Positions 1 to 10,649 are shown, counted from the first letter of the stretch. The stretch is 64,000 nucleotides of DNA from Undaria pinnatifida (GCA_012845835.1 JABAKD010000025.1:17783476-17847475), one strand, 5' to 3'. The notes: a model not told the origin generated them from the letters alone. Made by a program: numbers and translations.

Positions 1-516
1 TTTCCCTCAACCGCGGCATAAACTCGGCAATTGGGGTACGCGCTCCAAACGCCGCCCTAATCAACCATGGCACGGGAGCCTGCGCTTTGCGCGCTCCCCC
101 CCAGGCACGCGTCGCGCAACAATATAGCTGCGGTGACGGCGCGTCGCCTTTTTACGCGAACGTATTCATCCCCCCCTCGCCCTGACCAGGCGGTGGCGGT
201 CGGTCTGAGGTGTGGGACGGTCGACCCTCAAACACTTTTTCTGATCACGAGGTGGCGGTCGATTTGAGGTGTGGGAAGGCCAACACCAAAACACCGAGAT
301 CTTTGCGACGTTTGATCCGATGTCTGCTCGCGATAACAGCGGGCGCTCTGTCTTTTTTTCCTTCAAGGAGGAGTCGACAAGATTAGCTACCTCATCTCCC
401 TTCTCTAAGAGGCAAAACGGAAAAGAGCCTTCTCGGGTAAAAACATTATTGCCACTTGCCCGAGCCCCACTCCAGAAGACGCCCACAGGGTCTACGGACC
501 CTGCTTCGTCTTTTAA
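1..516 (+). other. Probable upstream part of a decayed retroelement, no intact frame
   Basis: No recognisable domain was found here. It directly precedes the chromodomain-like frame that opens after a TAA at 514-516, so it is probably the more decayed part of the same polyprotein. Two partly matching segments near 185-235 and 245-285 share the phrase GGTGGCGGTCG followed by a TGAGGTGTGGGA-like stretch, which suggests a short local duplication. Open frames on the plus strand cross it, but their composition gives no family assignment. Confidence 0.35.
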
Positions 517-1179
517 CACACTAACCCACGTGTTTCAGGCTACGTCTGCCCCAGTAGCACAGGAAGAAGATCCGACACTGCGCGACGGGCCAAGCAGATC
601 ACCGGTCATCAGTCGGTACGGGGACGAGGTGGCGTCATCGCGGTGCTATATAAGACGCATTGGGCGGGACTCTCCGAACCTTCCTGGGAGCGGGAAATTG
701 ACCTCCACCTCTCCCGCTCCCATATCTTGCGTTATTGGGCCGGAACCCCGGACCAGCACCGCCAAACCAACCGCCTCTACCGCCGAATGTGGATCGGGGC
801 GGCACAGCGCGAGCTCTTCCGCAACAACGGGAAACGTTTCCTGGCGCCGGGCTACGCCTGTGTTCCTCGCGCCGATTAGCTCCGTCGCTACCACGACGAC
901 ACGGTAATTCCTAAGGGAGCCCACTTTTGGTACAAAGAAGACGATGGGTTATGGTGGTATGGAAAAATCAGCGCGAGCACTACAGAAGACAAGGTATATC
1001 TGGTCCGCTTTCTGGACAACGCGGGACCGATTAAACTTCCTCTTCCCCCGGCGCGCAACACGACTTCGACGGGAGCCGTACGAGGCTCTTGGTGCTTGCA
1101 AGTTCATATCGCCAGTGCGCTTCCTCGGGGGATCCAACGTAACATAGATGAATCTCGAGGCGCGGCCGTGGCCAGTTGA
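517..1179 (+). pseudogene. C-terminal chromodomain/Tudor-like part of a Ty3/gypsy-type polyprotein, broken by one stop
   Basis: One frame runs from 517 to a TGA at 1177-1179, interrupted only by TAG at 877-879. The first part holds a chromo-like core (VLYKTHWAGL, then SWEREIDL) starting near 643. The second part holds an aromatic Tudor-like strand region (HFWYKEDDGLWWYGKI, then VYLVRFLDNAGPIKLP). In retroelements of this type the module follows integrase and is thought to guide insertion into chromatin. The family assignment is recognition by eye. The TAG sits where a tryptophan is expected (RAD-stop-LRRYH), so one G-to-A change in TGG explains it. No integrase core is visible upstream, so only the 3' end of the element is seen. 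It cannot be functional as it stands. Confidence 0.6.
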
Positions 1180-2060
1180 CTTTCAAGCCGCCACCGCTCA
1201 TCGATAGTTCTCCATGTTTTAGGGTTATGAGGTTTGAGTCTTTGTATTTAGGTTGTTTTTAGTGTCCTGAGAGTCTTCGTCGGGTTTTAGGGCGGTTCTT
1301 TCCATTTTGTTTTATTTTTGTCCTGCCGAGGCCCCTGCTCAGTGCCGGGCCAGGGTTCGGGTAAAACGCCGCTATCTGAGGCGTAGGGTTGTCGCTTTTA
1401 CGTCGTTGTTCAATTTCGCCCTGCCGACGCCATCCTCAGCCCAGAGCCGGGGGGCGACCAGGGTACCCTGTTCGCGCGTAACGTGGTACAGGGCTATGTA
1501 CGGGCTGTGTGTCATCTTTTTTTTTTTGCATGTTGTATTGTTCTACTTTGTTTTTTCGGCTAAACACTTCCCCCCCTCGCGGGGCTGTAGGTGTTGCCAC
1601 CTTCCATCCCGGGTATTTGTCGTTTCCTCGCCTAACCCCCCGCCGTGTCGATGGCCCGCGGGAGGTTTTGCGCATGACTTCTCCCTTGTGTTAGCGCCTG
1701 TGTTCCCCTCCATATCGACGAGGGCTCGCCTCGCCATAGTACATTTTCTGTGGTTGGTTTGCCGTAGAGCCATTTCTGCCTCCCCCCGCCACACCGGCGG
1801 TATGCGGCAGGTTCAAGAGCCTTTTTTGCCCCCCCCGCCGCACCGGCGGCACGCGGCAGGTTTTTGATGGGTGACTTTTTCCTTGTTGTAGGGTTTGCGT
1901 TTCCTTCAACTGCTTTTCTTCGCGTGTTCCTGGCTCTATAGCCAGACCGTTAGAGGTGTAAGAATGGCTTTTGAGGATCCGCATCTTCGACTCATGGTCT
2001 AGTTCGTAGAACCGGAGTTTCCCCGAATCTCCCATATTTCTGCATATGCGGCTCATCAGG
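1180..2060 (+). other. Non-coding tail of the retroelement, possibly its LTR
   Basis: No coding signal was found. The stretch follows the chromodomain stop directly, so 3' untranslated sequence or LTR is likely. It has T-rich and C-rich runs and two GC hairpins, CCGCCACACCGGCGG near 1786 and CCGCCGCACCGGCGG near 1837, each followed by a GCGGCAGGTT-like sequence; together they form a short diverged tandem pair. LTR ends, a primer-binding site and target duplications could not be placed because the partner LTR is outside the window. Confidence 0.3.
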
Positions 2061-2544
2061 GTGGGCTAGTGTTAAGATACGGCCTCGAAAGGCTTGTAAT
2101 TATCCGAATTAATTTCATTTGGATGGGTTTCGTATGATGAGGTTGGCGTTTTATATTCGGGATAGTCAGGAAATAGATCGGAGGCACGAGCCTCCGATCT
2201 CGGAAGCCATCCGGGACTCTGGTGGAAACGAATAAAGCTACGTCTTTGCGAAGGCTACGAAAGTGAGTACTCTCCGAGGACCTGCTCAATTGGCAGACCT
2301 GCAGGGGGCACTCGGTGTTCCCGCCAATACCCTTACACAAATAGGAGCACCCTAGATAGCACGATAAGATCATTGCACAAAGAAAAGAGGTGGTTCTACT
2401 GCATTTTACCTGAGATGGACTTGTACGAGGTATCAGCCATCTAAAAGGTTATCCTTATCACAGGAGCTGTGCTGCTCACCGCTGCTACTGCTAGCAGCAA
2501 CTATTATTAGCACTGCAACGTTGAAGAAGTATGGGCTATCCAGC
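2061..2544. other. No feature recognised
   Basis: No conserved reading frame, RNA gene or clear repeat was found. Short hairpin-like matches such as CGGAGGCACGAGCCTCCG near 2180 are present, with no wider context. Confidence 0.5.
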
Positions 2545-2710
2545 CGTACCTAGTACTCCCCCTCAACGGAAAGTGCACGACGATGTAATAAACGAAAACT
2601 TAGCACTCTAGTACTTAGTTTAGCATCCCCCCTTAACAGAAAGTGCACGACAAAATAATAAAACGAAAAAAAACTTAGCACTCACCCTCAACGGAAAGTG
2701 CACGACAACC
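2545..2710. repeat. Three-copy tandem repeat around CAACGGAAAGTGCACGAC
   Basis: The phrase CCCTCAACGGAAAGTGCACG occurs near 2559 and 2685, with a variant near 2628 that has TTAACAGA in place of TCAACGGA. Each copy is followed by an A-rich tract, and copies are separated by ACTTAGCACTC-like sequence. The spacing is unequal (about 70 and 57 bases). No function is evident. Confidence 0.7.
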
Positions 2711-2746
2711 AAAAACAAGCAAAATTCTGATCGTGACAAATGGTAA

Positions 2747-3060
2747 CCAGTATTTGATGGGATTAGAAACTCAAACTGGACTGAATCGCTGATCATGGCC
2801 GACGATTACCAGCACTTGTTGGAGTCCATGCGACCACAACTTAAAACAAATATTCACGAAATATTTCGGAAAAAAAACAGGTACTTCGCTGTGATCACCT
2901 GGCCCAAGCACAGCTTTCGGACTCCCCGGTCCTCGCTTCTGCGCCTGCCCCATTCTCATGAACTCAGCAGGAATGTCTTGGACAATGATGTCATCGTACC
3001 GCTCAGCGTGCACCGGTGGCCTTTTCCCACGGAATTCGTGAAATCGGCCACCGGGATCAA
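2747..3060 (+). pseudogene. Possible remnant of a Ty1/copia gag N-terminus
   Basis: The frame after TAA 2744-2746 reads PVFDGIRNSNWTESL and then ADDYQHLLESMRP. That resembles the start of copia-type gag proteins, where a substrate-like FDGxNY..W motif is followed by a helix. A tryptophan codon sits just before the TAA, so the stop probably interrupts the gag frame. Downstream similarity fades within about 100 residues. No zinc knuckle or protease follows in this frame. The call rests on a short motif and could be chance. Confidence 0.3.
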
Positions 3061-3084
3061 ACGTCATTGTTACAAGGGCTCCGC

Positions 3085-3112
3085 ATGGGTGCCGGAATTC
3101 GCCGGCACCCAT
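3085..3112. repeat. Perfect hairpin at the left end of the 3.5 kb repeat
   Basis: ATGGGTGCCGG (3085-3095) and CCGGCACCCAT (3102-3112) are perfect inverted arms with a 6-base loop. The right-hand copy of the family keeps the arms as GGTGCCGG and CCGGCACC near 56573. A related palindrome, GCCGGCACCCATGCGGAGCC, lies on the other strand near 40575. Conservation across copies suggests a structural or terminal role. Confidence 0.75.
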
Positions 3113-3884
3113 GCTCCGGGTAGGGCAGGGAAGCACTTCGACTTGTTCGATTCAATATTCGATAGAGAGTATAAAAACCGTTACCACACCACACATAGTC
3201 TACGCGTGTAGAATGTAAAGTAATGCCAAGAGATTGATATAGACTAACAGCATTGGATTACTTTCTACTTCTGTCCTTTCCTCCGTTTCTCCTTTTTGCG
3301 TGAATCCGATTCCGATCTTCATCATATATATTTCGATCAGATAAACCCGAGCCCACCAGACTGAGCCTCTAGTCTGGCCACGAAAAGACGTTTCAAGTGC
3401 GTTTCTTGAAGTTTCGACTCAACCAAGCATCCAGGGCTAGCAGAGGGATGGCCAAATGTTTGCTGCATGTTTTCTACGTAGCAACTAACAGGCGCGCACT
3501 GAGCCAGCTTCTGCCACTACATGCATGATACCATAATATTTAGACCCAAGGCTCGCAGACCGACTGTGTCTCTGTGTGTATATAGTGATCGTGGAGAGAC
3601 TTGCTGACGGTATTCTAGGCGTGAAACACGGTGTCGCTGCCTTCGTCATTTAGTTCCTCGAATGCTATTATAATATTGCTGCTACTTGTTGCTGTAGACC
3701 ACTCTCGTCTGGTCGATGGAATATTGGTAGTACGCGATAGCACTGAACTAAGAATTTGGTAGTTAAGAATTTCAGGCTCGATCGAGTTTAGACGAAAATA
3801 TAAACATAGAATTCCTGGTATGTCCTTTTGTCTGATTGCTGATCGCTCATTGGCCGGAGATCGTACATAAAGTAACAGTCATCT

Positions 3885-4465
3885 GGGGACGATAGGGTCC
3901 ATTCCCAGAGCCATAATCCATTCACATATATACAACTCCGACGACCCCGAAACGAACACGGATATATCACCAGGACTGATACCTCCCCGCACAGTGTGGA
4001 AATCCCCAGTCTCACCCACCGGTCGATCTCTAATTGCCTGGGGTTCGTGTATTATAGAGCCAGCTCCACCCGGGGACGATAGGGTCCATCCCGGTCCAGG
4101 GGTCATTCCATATATCTAAAAATGAGACAAACGGGGGACGAAAACCGAGTTCTCTCGGGTCGACACCGCCCCCCACGGTGTGGAAACCCCAGTTTCATTG
4201 GCTAGAATCGCTGATTGGCTCGAGCTCCACAGCGGCCCCCCATCCTCGTAGGAGAATGATAGCGGCCTCACCAACCAATAGGGGGCTGTTCCATCGCACA
4301 CCGGGGGGGATAGAGGGCTCCATCCCCGGTTCAGAAATCCTCCGAATCTCTACAGCTCCAACAACGTGGGAACTATAACGATGATCTCCCGGGTCGATAT
4401 GCCTTCCCGCACGGCGTGTCAACCCCGACTTGATTGGCTTCTTTCTGGTGATTGGCTGGTAGGCT
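3885..4465. repeat. Diverged tandem units of about 200 bp with ATTGGCT boxes
   Basis: The phrase CCGCACAGTGTGGAAA and its variants (CCCACGGTGTGGAAAC, CCGCACGGCGTGTCAA) recurs near 3990, 4170 and 4410. Each is followed by a CCAAT-type box and by a GGGGACGATAGGGTCCAT-like or ATCCCGG-like segment. The same array is kept in the other long copy at about 57360-57930. CCAAT boxes in repeated modules could serve promoter activity of the element, but that is inference. Confidence 0.6.
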
Positions 4466-6660
4466 TTGACCCAACAGCTCACAATTATTTCGACCGAGTC
4501 GGGTTTTCTCGCATACGTCTCGCTTACGACAAACATTTGCAATGCGAGCGCAGTTCGATTAGTTATATGCATGATAATATGTCGCACAAAAAAGCGATTT
4601 TGAGCCAATATCAGATTGGCGTGCCGAGCAAGCACGCTCAAAATGAGGATGAGAAACACTTGAACAGCAACAACAGCACCAAATGCAATATGAATGGACG
4701 AATTAGAGCTATTTGTATGCAGGATTCAGGACCCCCCGGTTAAAAGCAAAATTGAATTCAAACAAAAATAGGGTGTTCAAAGAATAACGGCATAAAAATA
4801 TTTGGAACTAAGACTGGCACGACTCGAGCATAACAACCAACCGTGGAAAAAAGCCTGAAATTAGGCCAAAACAGTGCGTGTTTGACTTACTGGCATAATG
4901 GTCGAATAATCATGCAATACACATGCTGCCCGAATAATCACCTCTTTGTCGCTTATACGGCATCGAAAAAATCGCTGAAAATTCAGATTTCATTCGCTTA
5001 TTGGGTCATAAACCTAAGCTCGCTACTATTTTCGCGGGTTTTCTTGCATACTACTCGCGTAGGGCAAAAAAATGTATGCCACCGCAATTCGTACCAAACG
5101 CTCGACCTCGGGATGAATCTATGAAGATGGTGCCCAGAGCGTCACGATAAAGCCATTCGGGACATATTATATAAGAAGAGCGGTCAAATCGCCATGTCCC
5201 GGCATACTAACAGCCATATATATTGCTCACAACAGATAAGAGCAATGAGCGCCTGCTTCGGCTTGACACAGGGTGATCTTGAATCGGAATATAATACTCG
5301 TACCCCTTTTCTTTCTTCTCTGTCTTTTCTATTCTTTTATTTTTTTCCAATTGACTTGCGTCTGGCGTGCGTATGCGTAGTGACACGTACCATGAGATAT
5401 ATATATGTGCAGAAGAACCCTATTTTTTATGATACTGCTATATCGTCGATTGCTGGAGCGCACAGGAGATATTGTCAATCAAAAAAGATCCCTATTACTC
5501 CGTATCATCGGCGAACATGAGATGACATTTTCAAGAAGATCCCTATGTTTTATTATACTGTCATCAACTAATTGTTGGCGCATACGATGTATTGACCAGC
5601 AGCAACAGTCAGTAGCCAGCGCAATTTTTGCAACCATACAACAAAACGTTCGAAACACGACTGCCTTGGTAGTCACACCTACCTTTAAAAGTGCATCCAC
5701 GTTTGTGGGAATAAATATACATGGAATTAGTGTGGGATATTTATTATGCGGTCCTGAAAGATGGATCGTGGATCGAGAACCAATATATATACGGAACGAC
5801 TCTTTGGAGCGGCGATGAAAAAAAGACTGACAAAACACTGTTTCTCGTACTGCGATTTTTAAAAGCGACTCCGTTTTTTTTTTTTTTTTTTCTTGTCTGG
5901 CCTGTTTTGTTGTGTCCTCGTACCCGGTACGCTGGCATTCCACTTGCTTTATACCTTGATTATTTGCGATTGTTTGGTTTACTCTGTCTCAAAGTCTGTG
6001 ACCAAATACCAATAAGTTGCATCTCTCTAGGATGAAGAATCAGCACGGGCACTGGGTGTGTAATGATGTCGTTGGGTAGGGAACGGCCCCCCTCGAAGAC
6101 AACGAACGCTCGACCAAAGGTATTTAACCTTGAAATCCGATATCAAAAAGCAACGACTCATCAGTCGTACGATGTGCACAATAGACCAAACGCTTCGAGG
6201 TGTGACCATGAAAAAAGTGTCGTGGGGACGAAATAAGAAGTCAATTTGGAAATTTATGCCAACTTGGAAATAAGTGTTTTCCCATATGTTTTTTTCGTCT
6301 AAGCTCTGCATGTGCCAAGATCCAAGAGTAGCTCGGGCGTACATCGCCCAAAATACAATTTTCTGCGCACTTCTCGCTTGTCTCGCTCAGCCCACGTACC
6401 CGATCCCGTCCAGGAGCGGAACGGATACGGCAGGGCGAGGGGCGTTTGAGCCACCCCCCGAAGACGGCGCTTGAACAAAGCTATTTGACCGAGAATTCCA
6501 GTTCCAAGAATCGCATAGTGAGGCCGAGACGAAAAAACTCCTGACCAAATCCAAAAATAAAAAGAACCATAGCATAAACATTTATGTTGGCTCAGAGATC
6601 CGGGCCGGACTCAAGCTTCGTGTTGACCAGAATCTCGCGGCATACTCTTCTAGCCTGCCT

Positions 6661-6774
6661 TGGTGTAATAAGAGTACTTTTTATACACATGCCCATGTCT
6701 GTGTCGGGCTGCAGTTGTGGTGTAATAAGAATACTTTTTGTACACATACCCATGTCTGTGTCGGGCTGCAGTTA
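6661..6774. repeat. Two-copy 57-bp tandem repeat
   Basis: Copy one starts TGGTGTAATAAGAGTACTTT at 6661 and copy two starts TGGTGTAATAAGAATACTTT at 6718. Both continue through CCATGTCTGTGTCGGGCTGC. They differ at only a few positions, so the duplication is recent. The repeat runs directly into the longer minisatellite. Confidence 0.85.
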
Positions 6775-6779
6775 TGCAA

Positions 6780-7480
6780 GACCCCTGAAGATCACGCATC
6801 CGAGTCGGAGTCGGGCTGCTGAAATGTGACGTTGAACTGCTGTGTGTAGCAGAGTCAACAGTAGAATCACGCGCCCAAGTCTGAGCCGGATCCCTGAAAT
6901 CACGGCATCGAGCTTTCTCGGGCCGCTGGAAGACTCACGCTGTACTGCTGTGTCTAGCAGTGTCTGTGATGAAATGATGCACACGGGTTGGAGTCGAGCG
7001 GCAATAATCACGAGCCCGAGTTGGAGTCGAACTGCTGATGATACAATGGAAAAGTTACGCGTTACTGCTGTGTGTAGCAGTGTCCGTGCTGAAATGATGC
7101 GCATGAGTCGAGCGGCAAAAACCATGAACCCGAGTCGGAGTCGAGCTGCTGATGATGCAATGGAAAAATCACGCGTTACTGCTCTGTGTAGCAGTGCCCG
7201 TGCTGAAATGATGCGCCCGAGTTGAGCGGCAACAGTCACGAGCCCGAGTCGGAGTCGAGCTGCAGATGATATAATGGAAAAATCACGCATCACTGCTGTG
7301 TGTAGAAGTGTCCGTGCGGCAATAATGATGCGCCCGAGTCGAGCGCAAATGCCACGAGCCCTATGCGTAGGTGGGTCATTGCAACCAGGGCACCGAGCTG
7401 TGTCGGGCCGCCGAAGATCACGCGCCCGAGTCGGAATCGGGCCGCTGAGATCAAAGCACCGAGCTGTATCGGGCTCTTGT
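6780..7480. repeat. Minisatellite with a unit of about 117 bp
   Basis: The unit contains ACTGCTGTGTGTAGCAGTGT, CCGTGCTGAAATGATGCG, CCCGAGTCGGAGTCGAGCTG and GATGATGCAATGGAAAAATC. Clear copies are anchored near 6950, 7070, 7187 and 7300, with degenerate units on both sides. Both strands happen to stay open across most of the array (up to 297 codons on the minus strand). I read this as a by-product of the repeat, because no family is recognised and copies differ by frame-changing indels. Confidence 0.85.
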
Positions 7481-7489
7481 AAGTCATGT

Positions 7490-8490
7490 CGGAGTACCGT
7501 GAGTGAACTCCTCAACTGCTGACGGATCCAGCTCCGGGCCCACCAAGGTTGGTTTTGGTTGGTCCAGCTTTGGTTCGTCCAGACGACGAAGAAGAAGCAA
7601 TCTCCTGATTCGTTGGAGAGTAGAAGTGGTGGTTCGATCGGTGATTGCTGGATAGTCGTAATCACTGAAAAATCCAGCAGGTCCCGCAGAAAAAAGAAAT
7701 GGGCTAAACGAGTGTCTCTCGCCTGGAATGCAATCCCCCGTAGTTTTCCTAGTTCAGTGCGCTAGTATGATACGTCATGAGGCTCATAACCTATTGAGAA
7801 ACTAGGACGCTCTCAGGTGGCCGACCGATGACGGTCTTCAGGGGTTGCTCACAGAGTCGTTGCGAGACGAACTCGAGCAACACATAAGGTGTAGAAGATA
7901 CATATTTCGGGTTGAACAGGGGCGCTCGATGCCCCAACTACGGCTTCCTGACCGATGAACGGGAAGACGCTCAGATGAGGTTGAGAAGCGTGGGAGGAGA
8001 GGGGGGGGGGCTCCATCTGCTTCTCCGACGTCGAAATAGCTGCTAGGTTCCAAAACCCTATTCATGCGGCGTTTAGATGTCAGCCATGCTCCAGACGCCT
8101 ATAGACCGTTCGTTACAGTACTGTCCGAAAATCCTCGAATAGTCCCAAAACATGATCTACCGAGAACCCTCATTCTAGACGCGAACTACAAGTACAGGGA
8201 CAACAATTCCTTGAGTGAACATCAGTCACTACACTACTGCTGTGTTTGTGCAGCATAAAATTGTACCTGGTATCTGGGAGGATTAGCCGATACTCATTGA
8301 CTACGCCGATAGCGCAGCGTCCCTAACCGCTACGAGTAATAGACGGCATTGCCACACCGACGAGCAACCCTGTAGGCTACGTGCTACTGCTGTGGCACTG
8401 CGCAATGTTATTGTACATTCGCTACTGAACATTGATAATGATCACAGGCTGGTATATCATCTATTTCTTAATATACTAGATGTACCTCCC
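7490..8490. other. No gene recognised
   Basis: Only short frames in all directions, a G run near 8001, and no repeat shared with the rest of the window that I could see. Confidence 0.5.
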
Positions 8491-8491
8491 T

Positions 8492-8545
8492 GTTCTCCTG
8501 GCCCTGCCCCCTCCAGCCGTTCTCCTGGCCCTGCCCCCTCCAGCC
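8492..8545. repeat. Two exact copies of a 27-bp unit
   Basis: GTTCTCCTGGCCCTGCCCCC plus seven more bases occurs twice in tandem, at 8492 and 8519. The copies look identical by eye. Confidence 0.85.
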
Positions 8546-8633
8546 GCAAGGGCCAAGTCCCTCCCCCTATACACTTCCGAAGAAGCATCGAACGACAACC
8601 CGCTGTCCACATAGTAAATGGCTGGTTGCTTAT

Positions 8634-8705
8634 TATTGGTGGGTGGTGAGACTCGAACCTACACGACCCAGAAACTCATGGTCCTGCCGACGACGTCATT
8701 TTTTA
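8634..8705 (-). other. tRNA-derived sequence with a B-box-like T arm
   Basis: On the minus strand the sequence reads GACGTCGTCGGCAGGACCAT, then CTGGGTCGTG and a T-arm-like GGTTCGAGTCTCACC. It closely matches the interior of the TRIM at 36675-36735 on the plus strand, which has GGGTTCGATCCCCACC in the same place. No full cloverleaf can be drawn, so this is a retroelement or SINE fragment and not a working tRNA. Confidence 0.45.
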
Positions 8706-8749
8706 GAAGATAGCCCTCATACAGACACAGTTAACTCCTTGCAGGTCTC

Positions 8750-9400
8750 TCTACTAACCAGAGCCCACGGCATTCACTAACTTGTGTATCCTTAGAGAAG
8801 CACTTTGTATTGTTCCTTGCGACGCGAGAAGAACTGAAACTAAGAGGAGGTGGATACACTTTAGTAAACCCAATTCAGGCCCCTTTTCTTACACACACGC
8901 CTTCAAAGTAGTGTGAAACCCTTTGATCCCATGTCCATATCCAATATGCTGGACCCTCAGCCCTTGCTAGGCTCCGAGGCCAATATCATAACACCGTGAT
9001 GTATGGTACGATGGACTTTTGTCTATAATCGGTATGCTGACGGATCCGCCATAAAAAACCGGCAATACTCCTGTTTGCTTTAACAGAGAGGAACAAGAAA
9101 GAGTGCCTGGCAGACGTTATGACGTTTAGGTTTGGTTTTTTTTGCATCCTTTTCGGATGACGAATAAATACCGGTCAGTACAGACAATATTCCACGGGCT
9201 ATAATACCCGTCCCACGTATCTTTGTTGCGAGCGAATGCGAGCTTCTAATTTGCACGGCGCCAAAAATAGGGATCTCGTTCGACAATGGCTGAAGCTTTT
9301 CTCAATTTAATTTAGCAGTTCATATCGACCGCGGAACAACATACTTTTACACGCCCACCAACGCGCACACATTGACGAAACTTAGGATGTTGGTTATAAA
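8750..9400. other. No gene recognised
   Basis: Short frames only. No RNA gene or clear repeat was seen. Confidence 0.45.
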
Positions 9401-9411
9401 GAACTACCCAC

Positions 9412-9444
9412 TGGCCCACGTAGTCAATGTGACTACGTGGGCCA
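9412..9444. repeat. Perfect 15-bp inverted repeat with 3-base loop
   Basis: TGGCCCACGTAGTCA (9412-9426) and TGACTACGTGGGCCA (9430-9444) are exact reverse complements around ATG. An AT-rich ATATATAAACAAC stretch follows. Confidence 0.9.
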
Positions 9445-9725
9445 TATATAAACAACAAAAGATATGTTTGCGAGTCCGCCAATCGACTCTCACCGACTTC
9501 GTAACATGGATCTCCGGGGCTCTCTCCCCTCGCCACGCACTACCGTAGTACTCAGGAGCAAACTGTCATGAACATTCACGTCTCCAGCGCACACGCTCGC
9601 AAATGCGTTATGTCCTTTTTGCTTTTCCCGGAAATAAGCGGAAATATGAAGCCGGTGGGACTCGAACCACGACATATTTTTTGTTCGTTATATTGTACTA
9701 CCCACTGAACCACGCTGTCACTTGG
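9445..9725 (-). repeat. SINE-like repeat with tRNA-type A and B boxes
   Basis: On the minus strand the head (about 9725-9650) reads GCGTGGTTCAGTGGGTAG, an A-box-like sequence, then GGTTCGAGTCCCACC, a B-box-like sequence. The segments at 9490-9570 (GATCTCCGG, then CCACGCACTAC, then AGTACTCAG) and the head both have relatives at 37740-38010, in a different order, so the family may be arranged as dimers. Pol III transcription is inferred from the boxes only. Confidence 0.5.
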
Positions 9726-10059
9726 AAAAAAAAAGTGATATCCGAGGATCTCGCTATCATATCATCGATTATTCTTTGTGTTTTCGGTGGCTTTGCTTCT
9801 TTGTCGTGGCACTAGGCTTATGGAGCTAGTGGGGAAATCGGCGTGCGACCGTCATTATTTTTGTTTAGGCGCCGCAGCCGGGGTACGCTATGGTATGATC
9901 TGTTACAGAAGAACCGTAGTAGTAGACGTATGTGTTATTTCCTGTGAGTGCATCAGTGTAGGCAGTATGCCAATTGCAGTAATTGGAAATGCGTGGGCAA
10001 TTGTTGTCTCTTCTTGACCAGTCAAATTGTTTTTTTTTCGCCTCTTTTGAGGCGGGTGT

Positions 10060-10640
10060 TTACCAGGGAATTACCCGCACTCGGGACTTCTGTGAGTCAT
10101 GTACAACCCTAATCGTACCCGGAATGTTTGTGGGTTCTGTACGACATTCATACCCGTACCCGAACTGTCTATTAACGTTGTGTCTGTGGGGTACACACAA
10201 AACCATACCCGGGGTATGTATTTACCCAAGGTATTACCCTACAAACAACTGTAACTTCTGTAGGACACATACCCGTACCCGTAACTTCTGGAAGTTCTGT
10301 ACGCCGGTGCCACATAGTCCCGGGGTACGGGTGCAGCATGTTTATACCTGCCCGGAACTTCTCGAAGTTCTGTACGCCCGTGCCACAATACCCGGAAGTC
10401 TGGAAGTTCAGTGAGACTTTCATACCCGTACCCGGAACGAGTTCCTTAAGACCCGTTCCACAATACCCGGGGTACGGGTTCGGCATGTTTTGTACCTGCC
10501 CGGAGCTTCTGTGAGTTCTGTATGCCGGTGCCACAGTACCCGGAACTTCTGGAGGTTCAGTAACACTTCCATACCCGTACTCAAAACTTCTGGAAGTTCT
10601 GTAAGACCCCCATACCCTTACCCGGAATCCACAAACCCTA
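10060..10640. repeat. Diverged minisatellite based on CATACCCGTACCCGGAACTT
   Basis: The words TACCCGTACCCGGAA, GGAACTTCTGGAAGTTCTGT and CGCCGGTGCCACA recur through the array with variable spacing. AACTTCTGGAAGTT is itself nearly palindromic. More than eight copies of the ACCCGGAA-type core can be followed. No coding function is credible. Confidence 0.8.
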
Positions 10641-10649
10641 CAGAACTTA

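Larger units (their letters stand above)
3072..6600 (+). repeat. Long dispersed repeat, copy 1 (3.5 kb family)
   Basis: Almost the whole stretch aligns with 56556-60075 in the same orientation, with most positions agreeing and small indels. It starts at a hairpin (3085-3112), followed about 80 bases later by a TATA-like GAGAGTATAAAAACCG, and ends in the phrase TTTGACCGAGAATTCCAG plus an A-rich tail. Inside are diverged units of about 200 bases carrying ATTGGCT boxes (3885-4465). No open frame is shared convincingly between the copies, so it is non-coding or long dead. A very long LTR or a non-autonomous element are both possible. Terminal target duplications were not found. Confidence 0.8.

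Noticed and set aside
6772-7665. 297-codon minus-strand open frame.
   Set aside because: It lies across the 117-bp minisatellite, matches no family, and units carry frame-changing indels.
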